A stretch of DNA of 64,000 nt from Chryseobacterium sp. c4a. Lineage in GTDB: Bacteria; Bacteroidota; Bacteroidia; Flavobacteriales; Weeksellaceae. Shown piece after piece: positions 1 through 7,064 of the stretch. Each line of letters starts with the position of its first letter. Within the stretch, counting starts at the first letter, position 1. A program made the translations under genes and the position numbers. The stretch spans positions 60,531 to 124,530 of the forward strand of contig NZ_WXVU01000018.1 in the NCBI RefSeq assembly GCF_009900745.1, read 5' to 3'. The notes under the pieces are model-generated. The model was not told the DNA's origin. It saw only the letters and a list, made by a program, of their open reading frames with translations, and searched no databases.

Positions 1-623
1 GCGTTTGGTAATCTGAATGCCATTTTGTAGAAGTTTTCTACATAGCTTAGGTTGTTATCACCGTGGTTTAATGGTAAACCTTGAGTTTTTCTGTACGTCC
101 AAGCACAAAGGTGAGAGAACTTAGCGATCATTAGCTCAGCAGCGTGATCCATTTCTTCTTTAGAGTTTACGTTAACAGCTTTCGGGTTGAATGCTGTTAA
201 AGCAGAAGTCATAGAAGAAAGAACTCCCATAGGGTGAGCAGAACGAGGAAAAACATCAATGATCTTTTTCATCTCATCTGCGATGAAGTTATATTTTTTA
301 ATGTTGTTGTCGAAAGAAGTAAATTGATCCTGAGTAGGTAATTCTCCATGTAATAAAAGATACATTACTTCTGTGAAGTTAGATTTCTCAGCAATTTGCT
401 CGATTGGATAACCTCTGTAGAATAATTCTCCTTTATCTCCGTCTAAGTAAGTGATGTCGCTAATAGTAGCTCCTGTATTTTTGTAACCTAAATCCAGAGT
501 GATCAAACCTGTCTGGTCTCTTAATTTCGAAATATCAATCCCTCTGTCTCCGATAGTACTATCCATGATTGGATATTCATATGAATTACCGTCGTAATTC
601 AATATTACTTTGTTGTCTGACAT
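1..623 (-). CDS. gltA: Citrate synthase, N-terminal part (cut by window start)
   Basis: Type II citrate synthase, which condenses acetyl-CoA and oxaloacetate at the entry of the TCA cycle in the cytosol. Only about 207 N-terminal residues lie in the window. The start MSDNKVILNYDG is followed by the family hallmark DRGIDISKLRDQTGLITLDLGY, then TYLDGDKGELFYRGYPIEQIAEKS and PRSAHPMGVLSSMTSA. The catalytic His/Asp residues of the C-terminal half are outside the window. It follows enolase on the same strand after 84 nt, but a hairpin and a separate promoter-like sequence lie between them, so it is probably its own transcription unit. Identification is firm. Confidence 0.95.
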   Translation of the reverse strand, partial: MSDNKVILNYDGNSYEYPIMDSTIGDRGIDISKLRDQTGLITLDLGYKNTGATISDITYLDGDKGELFYRGYPIEQIAEKSNFTEVMYLLLHGELPTQDQFTSFDNNIKKYNFIADEMKKIIDVFPRSAHPMGVLSSMTSALTAFNPKAVNVNSKEEMDHAAELMIAKFSHLCAWTYRKTQGLPLNHGDNNLSYVENFYKMAFRLPN

Positions 624-640
624 TATTTATTTATTTTTTT

Positions 641-672
641 TAAATATACCACTTTCCATAAAATACGGCAAA
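641..672 (-). promoter_or_regulatory. Bacteroidota-type promoter of gltA
   Basis: On the minus strand TTTG (669-672) is followed after 20 nt by TATATTTA (641-648), one base from the TAnnTTTG -7 consensus of the Bacteroidota primary sigma factor. It ends about 17 nt before the gltA ATG. The -33 box sits inside the right arm of the hairpin that follows eno. Confidence 0.5.
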
Positions 673-692
673 CAAAAATTATCGCTTGCCGT
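660..692 (-). terminator. Hairpin after eno
   Basis: Inverted repeat of 7 bp (ACGGCAA, 686-692 and 665-671 on the minus strand) with a 14-nt loop, followed on the minus strand by ATTTTAT. It lies just after the eno stop. The U-tract is poor, so termination may be partial. It overlaps the -33 box of the gltA promoter. Confidence 0.45.
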
Positions 693-707
693 TATTTATA
701 AATTCGA

Positions 708-2000
708 TTATCTTTTTATTTTGAATGCTTCTAATCCAGGGAAAATTGCAGTTTCACCTAATGCTTCTTCAATTCTCAATAACTGGTTGTATTTTGCCAT
801 TCTGTCTGATCTTGAAGCTGAACCTGTTTTAATTTGACCACAGTTCATTGCTACTGCTAAATCAGCGATGGTAGAATCTTCAGTTTCTCCTGATCTGTGA
901 GACATTACTGAAGTGAATTTGTTGTTCTGAGCCATCTGTACTGCTGCCATTGTTTCAGAAAGAGAACCAATTTGGTTTACTTTTACAAGGATTGAATTAG
1001 CAATTCCTTCTTTTACTCCTCTTGATAATCTGTCAACGTTTGTTACAAATAAATCATCACCTACTAATTGTACTCTGTCACCGATTTTATCAGTTAACAT
1101 TTTCCATCCTTCCCAGTCATCTTCCTGCATACCATCTTCGATAGAGATGATTGGATATTTAGCCGCTAATTCAGCAAGGTAAGAAACTTGTTCTTCTCTT
1201 GATCTGTGTGCTCCTTTATCTCCTTCGAATTTTCTGTAATCGTAAGTTCCGTCTTTGTAGAATTCTGAAGCTGCACAGTCTAATGCCAACATGATGTCGT
1301 CACCTGGCTTATATCCTGCTTTTTCGATTGCCTGAAGCAAAGTATCCAAAGCATCTTCTGTTCCGTTGAATGTTGGCGCAAAACCTCCTTCGTCTCCTAC
1401 TGCTGTAGAAAGACCTCTTCCTTTAAGGATTGATTTAAGGTTGTGGAAAATTTCAGTTCCTTTTCTCAAAGCGTGAGAGAAAGAATCAGCTTTTACCGGC
1501 ATGATCATGAATTCCTGGAATGCGATAGGCGCATCAGAGTGAGAACCACCATTGATTACGTTCATCATTGGAACAGGAAGAGTGTTTGCATTTACTCCAC
1601 CTACATATTTGTATAGAGGCATTCCAAGTTCAGCAGCAGCAGCTCTTGCTACCGCTAAAGAAACTCCTAGAATTGCGTTAGCACCAAGATTTCCTTTGTT
1701 AGGCGTTCCATCAAGATCAATCATGATCTGATCGATATAGTTTTGTTCAAAAACCGGTTGTCCAACTAAATTCTCTGCAATTACTTCTTTTACATTTTCA
1801 ACAGCTTTCAAAACTCCCTTTCCTTGGTATTCTGAACCTCCGTCACGTAATTCTACAGCCTCATGTTCTCCTGTAGATGCTCCTGAAGGAACAGCTGCAC
1901 GACCCATAGCACCGTTTTCTGTAAATACATCTACTTCAATGGTAGGATTACCTCTGGAATCTAAAATTTGTCTTGCTTCTATGTAAGAAATTGCACTCAT
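708..2000 (-). CDS. eno: Enolase
   Basis: Phosphopyruvate hydratase (2-phosphoglycerate to phosphoenolpyruvate), a cytosolic glycolytic enzyme. The 430-aa length is normal. Visible features are the mobile loop SGASTGEHEA (39-48), magnesium ligands D241, E288 (SIEDGMQEDD) and D315 (GDDLFVTN), catalytic K340 (LVKVNQIGSL) and the signature SHRSGETED (367-375). The ATG start gives the canonical N-terminus SAISYIEARQILDSRGNPT. A TAAATTTG -7 box sits 23 nt upstream. The reverse-strand ORFs here are shadows. Confidence 0.98.
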   Translation of the reverse strand: MSAISYIEARQILDSRGNPTIEVDVFTENGAMGRAAVPSGASTGEHEAVELRDGGSEYQGKGVLKAVENVKEVIAENLVGQPVFEQNYIDQIMIDLDGTPNKGNLGANAILGVSLAVARAAAAELGMPLYKYVGGVNANTLPVPMMNVINGGSHSDAPIAFQEFMIMPVKADSFSHALRKGTEIFHNLKSILKGRGLSTAVGDEGGFAPTFNGTEDALDTLLQAIEKAGYKPGDDIMLALDCAASEFYKDGTYDYRKFEGDKGAHRSREEQVSYLAELAAKYPIISIEDGMQEDDWEGWKMLTDKIGDRVQLVGDDLFVTNVDRLSRGVKEGIANSILVKVNQIGSLSETMAAVQMAQNNKFTSVMSHRSGETEDSTIADLAVAMNCGQIKTGSASRSDRMAKYNQLLRIEEALGETAIFPGLEAFKIKR

Positions 2001-2022
2001 TTTTTATTTTTTTTAGTTTAGA

Positions 2023-2030
2023 CAAATTTA
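2023..2030 (-). promoter_or_regulatory. -7 box upstream of eno
   Basis: TAAATTTG on the minus strand, an exact TAnnTTTG match 22 nt before the eno ATG. No TTTG -33 element is visible at the usual distance, so this rests on the -7 box and its position. Confidence 0.4.
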
Positions 2031-2164
2031 ATCAAAATTTAACTTTTAGGGGTACTTCATCAAGTTTTTTTGAAATAATTCGCCGTTAAATTTTAGTTAA
2101 TTTATATTATGATAAACCGAGCAGTTTCTTTCTTCTTCATTGAATATTTCCCATAAGGAAAATG

Positions 2165-2202
2165 ATATAAAAAAGCTCCAAGTACTATAAAATACTGGAG
2201 CT
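2165..2202 (-). terminator. Intrinsic terminator of the 3322-2218 operon
   Basis: Minus-strand hairpin with arms AAGCTCCA (2195-2202 and 2173-2180), extended inward by a bulged AGTA/TACT pairing, followed by TTTTTTTATATC. It lies 15 nt after the stop of the lipoprotein gene ending at 2218. Confidence 0.8.
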
Positions 2203-2217
2203 TATATTTCTCAATGA

Positions 2218-2775
2218 CTATTTGTTAATATTATACTTTGCTCTTTCCTCTGGTGTGAGAACCCGTAGCGTTTTTGCCATCTCTTCCTTAGCTTCACTTT
2301 CGGCTGTTTTCGCTGCTTCTTTCTGTAAATCTGTGATAGCTTCTACTACAATTTGGAAGCTTTGCCAATACAATTCCCCTTTACACTGTGACTCAAAATT
2401 GATACAATGTTCTTCCATTCTATATAAAGCATCTCTGAGCATATTAACAGAAGCTGTTCTTTCACCAAGTTTAGATAGAGTTTCTGTAATTTTAGTGATT
2501 TGTTCTAGAGAAACACTCTGCCCTGAAGGCATCTGAGCAGCTAGTTTATTAGTAAGATCGGTAGTGGTGGCTATGGCTGCATCTGGTTGTACTTCGGATA
2601 AAATTTTATTAATTTTTCCTTTTTCGTCAATATTTAAAACGGCTCCTCTTCTCATCGCGTCATATGACATTTGATAATTAGAATTTGAGGTTTTTAGCTC
2701 TTTCACTATTGCTCGGTGCTGCATATTACAAGAAGCAAGCAAACTTAGAATTAGTAGATAAATAATTGTTTTCAT
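2218..2775 (-). CDS. Unknown lipoprotein, 185 aa
   Basis: I do not recognise a family. The N-terminus MKTIIYLLILSLLASCNMQ is a lipoprotein signal peptide with lipobox LASC (Cys16), so the mature protein is probably membrane-anchored. The rest is hydrophilic and largely helical: residues about 60-125 look like coiled coil (LTNKLAAQMPSG, KITETLSKLGERTASVNMLRDALYRMEEHC), with two further Cys in CINFESQC. The end is charged (KTAESEAKEEMAKTLRVLTPEERAKY). It is the last gene of a three-gene operon, overlaps the preceding 68-aa gene by 4 nt, and is followed by a strong terminator. The operon promoter carries the same dyad as the two-component locus upstream. Confidence 0.85.
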   Translation of the reverse strand: MKTIIYLLILSLLASCNMQHRAIVKELKTSNSNYQMSYDAMRRGAVLNIDEKGKINKILSEVQPDAAIATTTDLTNKLAAQMPSGQSVSLEQITKITETLSKLGERTASVNMLRDALYRMEEHCINFESQCKGELYWQSFQIVVEAITDLQKEAAKTAESEAKEEMAKTLRVLTPEERAKYNINK

Positions 2776-2978
2776 AATGTTTTATAATTAAATACTGAAT
2801 GGGTGGTTGAATCGAATTTTGAGCTCCCATGAGCCAATACAAGTGCAATCGCTGTAAAAGCGTTAAAACTTAAGTTTTCCAAAACTTCAGCCTCTCCATC
2901 TTCAAGTTTTAAAACAATCTTACCTCTTGAGGATGTAGTATTCCAATCTAAAATGTAATATTCAATAATGGTTTCCAT
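2772..2978 (-). CDS. Small unknown protein, 68 aa
   Basis: Unrecognised. It has no signal peptide or membrane segment and is probably cytosolic. It begins METIIEYYILDWNTTSSRGKIVL and has a mixed beta-strand-like composition. Support for reality comes from context: ATG start, a 4-nt overlap with the next gene (ATGA-type junction, translational coupling) and a 17-nt gap from the preceding gene, all on one strand between one promoter and one terminator. Function unknown. Confidence 0.7.
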   Translation of the reverse strand: METIIEYYILDWNTTSSRGKIVLKLEDGEAEVLENLSFNAFTAIALVLAHGSSKFDSTTHSVFNYKTL

Positions 2979-2995
2979 GATAATTATTTTAATGG

Positions 2996-3322
2996 TTATT
3001 TTCTAGGGGAAGGAGATAAAAGGCCGGCTAAAGCACCAATGGCTCCTGATGAAATGGTGGCAAAGATGGTTACCAACTGACTGTCTGGTTCGCCCTCACT
3101 CCAAAAGGAAAGAAGGATGAGCCCTGCAATAATGGCTATAATAGCCAATCCAAGCATAATCACAATAATCCTGTAGATCCAATAATCTGTTTCTTTTGGA
3201 TTTCTTATTTCCACATTTTTAATGGCCTCTACAGGATTGCTTCTAAACTTCTCCTGAAGATCTGCATTGTTCTTCAAGGCTTCCTGTAAATCTTCAATAC
3301 TGTCGTTAATTAAAGTTTTCAT
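2996..3322 (-). CDS. Small two-TM membrane protein, 108 aa
   Basis: Unknown membrane protein and first gene of the 3322-2218 operon. I start at the ATG at 3322 (MKTLINDSIEDLQ) rather than an in-frame TTG three codons upstream. Residues 1-45 are a charged helical segment (LQEALKNNADLQEKFRSNPVEAIKNVEIRNP). Two hydrophobic stretches follow (about 50-70, IYRIIVIMLGLAIIAIIAGLI, and about 82-103, VTIFATISSGAIGALAGLL), ending SPSPRK. The phrase LQEKFRSNPVEAIKN resembles the end of nitrile-hydratase-like leader segments, but the likeness is short and I do not base a function on it. The promoter dyad suggests control by the adjacent response regulator. Confidence 0.78.
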   Translation of the reverse strand: MKTLINDSIEDLQEALKNNADLQEKFRSNPVEAIKNVEIRNPKETDYWIYRIIVIMLGLAIIAIIAGLILLSFWSEGEPDSQLVTIFATISSGAIGALAGLLSPSPRK

Positions 3323-3343
3323 ATCGGTCAAGTTTTATTACAT

Positions 3344-3393
3344 CAAAGTTCCCTCTAAAAAACATATCTGTCAATTACACAAAAGGGTGATTA
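3344..3393 (-). promoter_or_regulatory. Promoter/operator of the 3322-2218 operon, shared dyad
   Basis: Read on the plus strand, TCAATTACACA (3371-3381) begins an imperfect dyad ending GGTGATTA at 3393. Exactly 19 nt separate it from CAAAGTTC (3344-3351), which on the minus strand is GAACTTTG, a near match to the -7 box. The same 11-mer, spacing and GAAnTTTG box occur before the response-regulator gene (6266-6315). Placement over the -33 region suggests an activator site. Confidence 0.55.
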
Positions 3394-3401
3394 TACAAGC
3401 A

Positions 3402-3430
3402 AAACAGCACCATTAGAAATGGTGCTGTTT
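3402..3430 (-). terminator. Terminator-like hairpin after the kinase gene
   Basis: Perfect 12-bp inverted repeat AAACAGCACCAT / ATGGTGCTGTTT with a 5-nt loop, 19 nt after the kinase stop at 3450. On the minus strand it continues TGCTTG, so the U-tract is short. It separates the two-component operon from the downstream three-gene operon. Confidence 0.65.
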
Positions 3431-3449
3431 ATAAAATTGATGATAATAA

Positions 3450-4253
3450 CTAGAGTATTATTTCAAAAGTCAGACAAGTTCCTGAGCTTTTGGGTAAGAT
3501 TTTACAGTCTCCTTCTGCCTCCTTCATCCTTCGTTTCATATTACGAAGTCCATTTCCTTCTGATTGATTATCAGGAATACCTATTCCGTTATCTTCGATA
3601 GTTATTAAGAATTGATGTTTATGCTGCGAAAAGGAAAGTTTTAAAGCAGTTGCCTGGCTGTGCTTATACACATTATTAACCGCCTCTTTCAAGCATAAAA
3701 ACAGGTTGCGCCTCAGTTCTGTAGAAATGGGAGTATCAGAAATAATATCTTCACATTCTGAATGAAGGGTAATTTTTGTTTTCTTTAAAAAATTTCCGGT
3801 ATAAAGGATAGCATAATCAACAAAGCTTCCTAGCGTATCATTTCCTGAGTTCAGGCTCCAAAGCATTTCCCGCATAGAAATGTTCATTTCTTCAGATGTC
3901 TTGAGTAGTTCATCTATATCACTTTGTAGATCTTCATCATTAGCTTTTTGTTTTAAAAATTCTGCCTGAAGTTTCAATGCTGAGATTCCTGCCCCTAGAT
4001 CATCATGCATATCATGGGAAATACGCTCTCGCTCTTTTTCAATAGATCTTTGTTGTTCGAGTTCTTTTTGGAGAAGCTGATTTTGATATTCTGCTTCTTT
4101 AAGTTGTTTCTCTTTAGAATAAAGTAATTGCCTTCTGTTGTACATGAAAACAACAAAAATGATAAAGACAATAAAAAAAAGTACTATAACTAGCGCTACA
4201 ATATAAGTACTTCTAATAATTTGAGGTAATTCCATTCCTAGAATTGTATTCAT
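3450..4253 (-). CDS. Sensor histidine kinase (HisKA_3/HATPase, LuxR-partner type)
   Basis: NarL/LiaS-class kinase that autophosphorylates and passes phosphate to a LuxR-type regulator. From the ATG at 4253 it has 267 aa: one membrane segment (about 16-37), a charged coiled coil (40-75), the HisKA_3 dimerisation domain with phospho-acceptor His80 (ERISHDMHDDLGAGIS), and a HATPase domain with N box LKEAVNNVYKHSQ, DNGIGIP and GNGLRNMKRRM. It lacks an extracellular sensor domain. The preceding membrane gene overlaps it by 41 nt and may supply sensing. An upstream TTG (4292) would lengthen the overlap; ATG at 4233 is the other choice. Its regulator is encoded at 5616-6248. Confidence 0.9.
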   Translation of the reverse strand: MNTILGMELPQIIRSTYIVALVIVLFFIVFIIFVVFMYNRRQLLYSKEKQLKEAEYQNQLLQKELEQQRSIEKERERISHDMHDDLGAGISALKLQAEFLKQKANDEDLQSDIDELLKTSEEMNISMREMLWSLNSGNDTLGSFVDYAILYTGNFLKKTKITLHSECEDIISDTPISTELRRNLFLCLKEAVNNVYKHSQATALKLSFSQHKHQFLITIEDNGIGIPDNQSEGNGLRNMKRRMKEAEGDCKILPKSSGTCLTFEIIL

Positions 4254-4872
4254 ACTTAAATAAAGAAATGTATAACATTGTATATAATACAATATTTATT
4301 ATATCAAAATTACTTTTTATAAATGTTGAAAACTCTCTGTCGTTATAATAAAAATAATACATTGGTAAACATCTGAAAATCGCAAAACAAGACCATAGCA
4401 AGAATCCTGAACTAATCCAAAAATTCGGATCATGATAAATTTTAGTTTCATCTACTATTAAGATCTTATTACAATACCAAAGAATAGAATGGCTTATCAT
4501 GAATAGCATAACAATAATAGCGAGCTTTTCATCAAAGTATAATCCCCAAAATTTAGTAAAAAAGAGGATTAAAACCATAGAGATAAACAGAATGATTTTA
4601 GAAATCATTTTCAAAGCTGTTTTCTGCAAAATTTTAGAATAAAAAATGTAAAAGAAAACTGTGACAAATATTAAATATAGATTGTACTGTAATCCTACTA
4701 GTATATTTTCATCAATTTTATCAATTATTAAAGAATAAACTTCAATTAAAACAGTTACTAAGAGATATATAAATAGGTTATTTTGGGCAGAAAAACTATA
4801 TTTCCTGCCCAAAATAAAAGATTTCAAAAAAACAATTATTAATACAATATTGTATACATAATGGATTATCAC
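4213..4872 (-). CDS. Multipass membrane protein, possible sensor partner of the kinase
   Basis: 219-aa integral membrane protein with about six hydrophobic segments (for example NIVLIIVFLKSFIL, LFIYLLVTVLIEVYSLII, YLIFVTVFFYIFY, IILFISMVLILFFTKFWGLY, IVMLFMISHSILWYC, FWISSGFLLWSCFAIFRC, IINIVLYTMLYISLF). No family recognised. The start is GTG at 4872, 2 nt after the stop of the preceding gene, and no ATG exists before the second membrane helix. It overlaps the kinase gene, which suggests coupled synthesis. Because the kinase has no sensor domain, I infer that this protein may form the membrane sensing part. It could instead be an unrelated neighbour. Confidence 0.75.
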   Translation of the reverse strand: MIIHYVYNIVLIIVFLKSFILGRKYSFSAQNNLFIYLLVTVLIEVYSLIIDKIDENILVGLQYNLYLIFVTVFFYIFYSKILQKTALKMISKIILFISMVLILFFTKFWGLYFDEKLAIIVMLFMISHSILWYCNKILIVDETKIYHDPNFWISSGFLLWSCFAIFRCLPMYYFYYNDREFSTFIKSNFDIINIVLYTMLYISLFKYEYNSRNGITSNY

Positions 4873-4874
4873 AA

Positions 4875-5609
4875 TTATGGTTTTAAATTTCCTAAATCAT
4901 AGTAGCCATCATAAATTCTAGCTCCGACACTATTTATATGATGAATCCTATTTTTATCATGTATGTAAGCACATAATGTCAACCTATATTTCTTTTTATC
5001 ATCTACAATACATATCAGCTCAAGTGTTACGTCATGTTCAAAGCCGTTAAATAGAAAAATTTTCTTCATATTGTAGGTGATATATTCTGTGAGGGTTGAA
5101 TTTTGAATTGAACTTATTTTCTCTCCTACACCTTCTTTATAATTAGAAGTAAGCGTGCTAAAATCAGGAGATGTTCTATCAAACTGAATGGCTTGCCCAT
5201 TTTTTAATGAATAGGCACTTTCACTATTTAAATCAAGCTCTATATCATTTCCAATAGTACTTTTAAAATTTTCCGTATCTGAAAACCTAAACACAATGTC
5301 TAAGTCATTATTATTATCGATAAAAAAGATATGCATGAATTCCTTATCCCAATTATCTCCAATAATTTTATTAAACCATACTTTACTGATTATAAATGAA
5401 TCTCTAATTTTAATACCTGCCTTACTACATTCATCTTTAAATAACTGTTTTGCCTCATCATAAATACGTGGTAATATTGGATCATTAAACCAGATATTCC
5501 ACGAGTTCTTGATTTCCTGAAGTAATTCTTCATCACAGTCAGCATTTTCAATGGCTGTAATAACTTGTTTTTTTAATTCATCACATGATAATTCTAATCT
5601 TGTTTCCAT
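4875..5609 (-). CDS. Unknown 244-aa cytosolic protein in the two-component operon
   Basis: Unrecognised. No signal peptide or membrane helix; acidic and probably globular. Residues 1-60 are helical (LELSCDELKKQVITAIENADCDEELLQEIKNSWNIWF). The remainder is strand-rich, with DKEFMHIFFIDNNNDLDIVFRFSDTENF, then YSLKNGQAIQFDRTSPDFSTLTSNY and a C-terminal LICIVDDKKKYRLTLCAYIHDKN. It sits between the response regulator (6-nt gap) and the membrane protein (2-nt gap) and so belongs to the same transcript. Its position inside a signalling operon suggests an accessory or input role, but nothing in the sequence names one. Confidence 0.8.
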   Translation of the reverse strand: METRLELSCDELKKQVITAIENADCDEELLQEIKNSWNIWFNDPILPRIYDEAKQLFKDECSKAGIKIRDSFIISKVWFNKIIGDNWDKEFMHIFFIDNNNDLDIVFRFSDTENFKSTIGNDIELDLNSESAYSLKNGQAIQFDRTSPDFSTLTSNYKEGVGEKISSIQNSTLTEYITYNMKKIFLFNGFEHDVTLELICIVDDKKKYRLTLCAYIHDKNRIHHINSVGARIYDGYYDLGNLKP

Positions 5610-5615
5610 GGTTTC

Positions 5616-6248
5616 TTAGTTTTTAAAATGGTTAAATTTATTTATAGCCTCCACTTTATTACTTACGTGAAGTTTTCTATAGATATTTCCGACATGCTTT
5701 TTCACTGTATCTATACTAATGCAGCTTTTATCCGCAATTTCTTTGTATAGAAGTCCCTGTGAAAGAAGTTCAAGAATTTCTTTTTCCCGTTCTGTAAGTT
5801 CATCAAAACCTTTAATCTCAGGGAGTTTTTTTTCAAAATGCTGTAAGACTCTTCGGGCAATAGAAAAACTCATGGGAGCACCACCATTATAAACATCTCT
5901 GATTGAAGCCAGGATCTTATCCATGCTTTCTCCTTTTACAAGATATCCCATTGCACCGGCTTTTAAAGAATTAAAGATCTTCTCATCATCTTCAAAACTG
6001 GTACACATGATGAACTGGGTTTCGGGCATATCTTTTTTGAGCTTTTCAATGATTTCAATGCCTAGCATGTCCTGCAGCTGGATATCCATCATAACAACAT
6101 TGGGAGAAATATTTGGAAGGTTTTTTAAAGCATCATTACCATCAAAGAACTGTGCAACGACTTTCATATCCTGCTGATAATTGATCACCTTCTTCAACGC
6201 ATTGTTGTAGTTCTTTTCGTCTTCTACTATGGCAATGGAAATGCTCAT
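5616..6248 (-). CDS. LuxR/NarL-family response regulator
   Basis: DNA-binding response regulator, partner of the kinase at 3450-4253. From MSISIAIVEDEKN (ATG 6248) it has 210 aa. The receiver domain has acidic residues D10/E11, phospho-acceptor D55 (VVMMDIQLQD), the switch Thr/Ser (MCTSFED) and Lys in YLVKGES. The C-terminal LuxR helix-turn-helix is LTEREKEILELLSQG, then YKEIADKSCISIDTVKKHVGNIYRKL. I reject the 16-codon-longer start (6296) because a promoter-like -7 box lies at 6266-6273 and an operator-like dyad at 6293-6315. First gene of the operon and probably autoregulated. Confidence 0.92.
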   Translation of the reverse strand: MSISIAIVEDEKNYNNALKKVINYQQDMKVVAQFFDGNDALKNLPNISPNVVMMDIQLQDMLGIEIIEKLKKDMPETQFIMCTSFEDDEKIFNSLKAGAMGYLVKGESMDKILASIRDVYNGGAPMSFSIARRVLQHFEKKLPEIKGFDELTEREKEILELLSQGLLYKEIADKSCISIDTVKKHVGNIYRKLHVSNKVEAINKFNHFKN

Positions 6249-6265
6249 GTCTTTTTTATTTGAAA

Positions 6266-6315
6266 CAAATTTCAACAGAAAACAAATGAGAATCAATTAC
6301 ACATTTGTGTAATTT
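6266..6315 (-). promoter_or_regulatory. Promoter/operator of the two-component operon
   Basis: A perfect 9-bp dyad AATTACACA-TT-TGTGTAATT lies at 6295-6314. Read on the plus strand, TCAATTACACA starts at 6293, and 19 nt lie between it and CAAATTTC (6266-6273), which is GAAATTTG on the minus strand. This is the same arrangement as at 3344-3393. The rest of the gap up to the lipoprotein gene at 6582 is AT-rich leader with no other gene seen. Confidence 0.6.
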
Positions 6316-6581
6316 TTGGAATTGAGTTTAGGGTTATGGTTCGTTTTTAGTCTTATTAAAATTAATTATTTTTTGATTTCAAAGCTATATTTTTTTAATA
6401 AATTTTAACAAATCCATACTGCCATTGTACTGGTAATGATTTTATTACTTATCAGTCTTCATTTCATTCAAATTATAAATGAAAAAACATCCATAGAACT
6501 GTAAAAAATCACCATATTGCAAGGCATGATTTTTGTAAAATTAAAGAGTAAAAATCATATTGAATATCAAATAATATAATC

Positions 6582-7016
6582 ATGAAAAAAAGTCTTTTAG
6601 CACTTGGTGCTGTACTTGCATTAACTGTGGTTAGCTGCAAAAAAAGTGAAAGCGGAAATAAGAGTGTCATTAAAACAGACAGCACAGAAACAGTAGTTAC
6701 TGATCACAACGGAAAGGTTGATTCAGTAACCCAGAGTTCATCAACAGTTGACGTTAATGGACAGAAAACTGAAAAAACAGATTTCGTCTATAAAGCAATG
6801 GATGGAACATTGGTAAAAGTAGTATTCAAAAACGATCCAAAAGAAAATACTTTAACCATTACCAGCAATAAAAAAACATTTGTTCTTACTAAGGAAGAGA
6901 CCAAAGGAGATGAAACTGTTTATAAGAAAGATGATATGACTGCAAAAGTAAAAGGAGACAGTCTTCACCTGGAACAAGGGAACAATATTATTCCGTTGAA
7001 AAGAACGAAGATCTAA
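6582..7016 (+). CDS. Small lipoprotein, 144 aa
   Basis: Secreted lipoprotein of unknown function. The signal MKKSLLALGAVLALTVVSCKK has lipobox VVSC (Cys19). The mature part is Lys/Thr-rich and predicted beta-rich, with alternating strands (VIKTDSTETVVTDHNGKVDSV, FVYKAMDGTLVKVVFKNDP, NTLTITSNKKTFVLTKEE, MTAKVKGDSLHLEQGNNIIPLKR). That pattern recalls small membrane-anchored MliC/NlpE-like barrels, but I see no diagnostic motif. It is a single gene divergent from the two-component operon and ends at a strong bidirectional terminator. Confidence 0.88.
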   Translation: MKKSLLALGAVLALTVVSCKKSESGNKSVIKTDSTETVVTDHNGKVDSVTQSSSTVDVNGQKTEKTDFVYKAMDGTLVKVVFKNDPKENTLTITSNKKTFVLTKEETKGDETVYKKDDMTAKVKGDSLHLEQGNNIIPLKRTKI

Positions 7017-7022
7017 CATATC

Positions 7023-7054
7023 AAAAAAACGTCCAATAATTTGGACGTTTTTTT
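7023..7054. terminator. Bidirectional terminator between convergent genes
   Basis: 11-bp perfect stem AAAACGTCCAA / TTGGACGTTTT (7026-7036, 7041-7051) with loop TAAT, U-tract on the plus strand and A-tract before it, so it works in both directions. It separates the lipoprotein (plus) from the GLPGLI gene (minus). Confidence 0.9.
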
Positions 7055-7064
7055 ATTTGAAAAA

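Noticed and set aside
3450..4872. Kinase and upstream membrane protein as one gene split by a frameshift
   Set aside because: Each reading frame has its own plausible start and end, the kinase has its own membrane anchor, and the overlap is typical of coupled genes.
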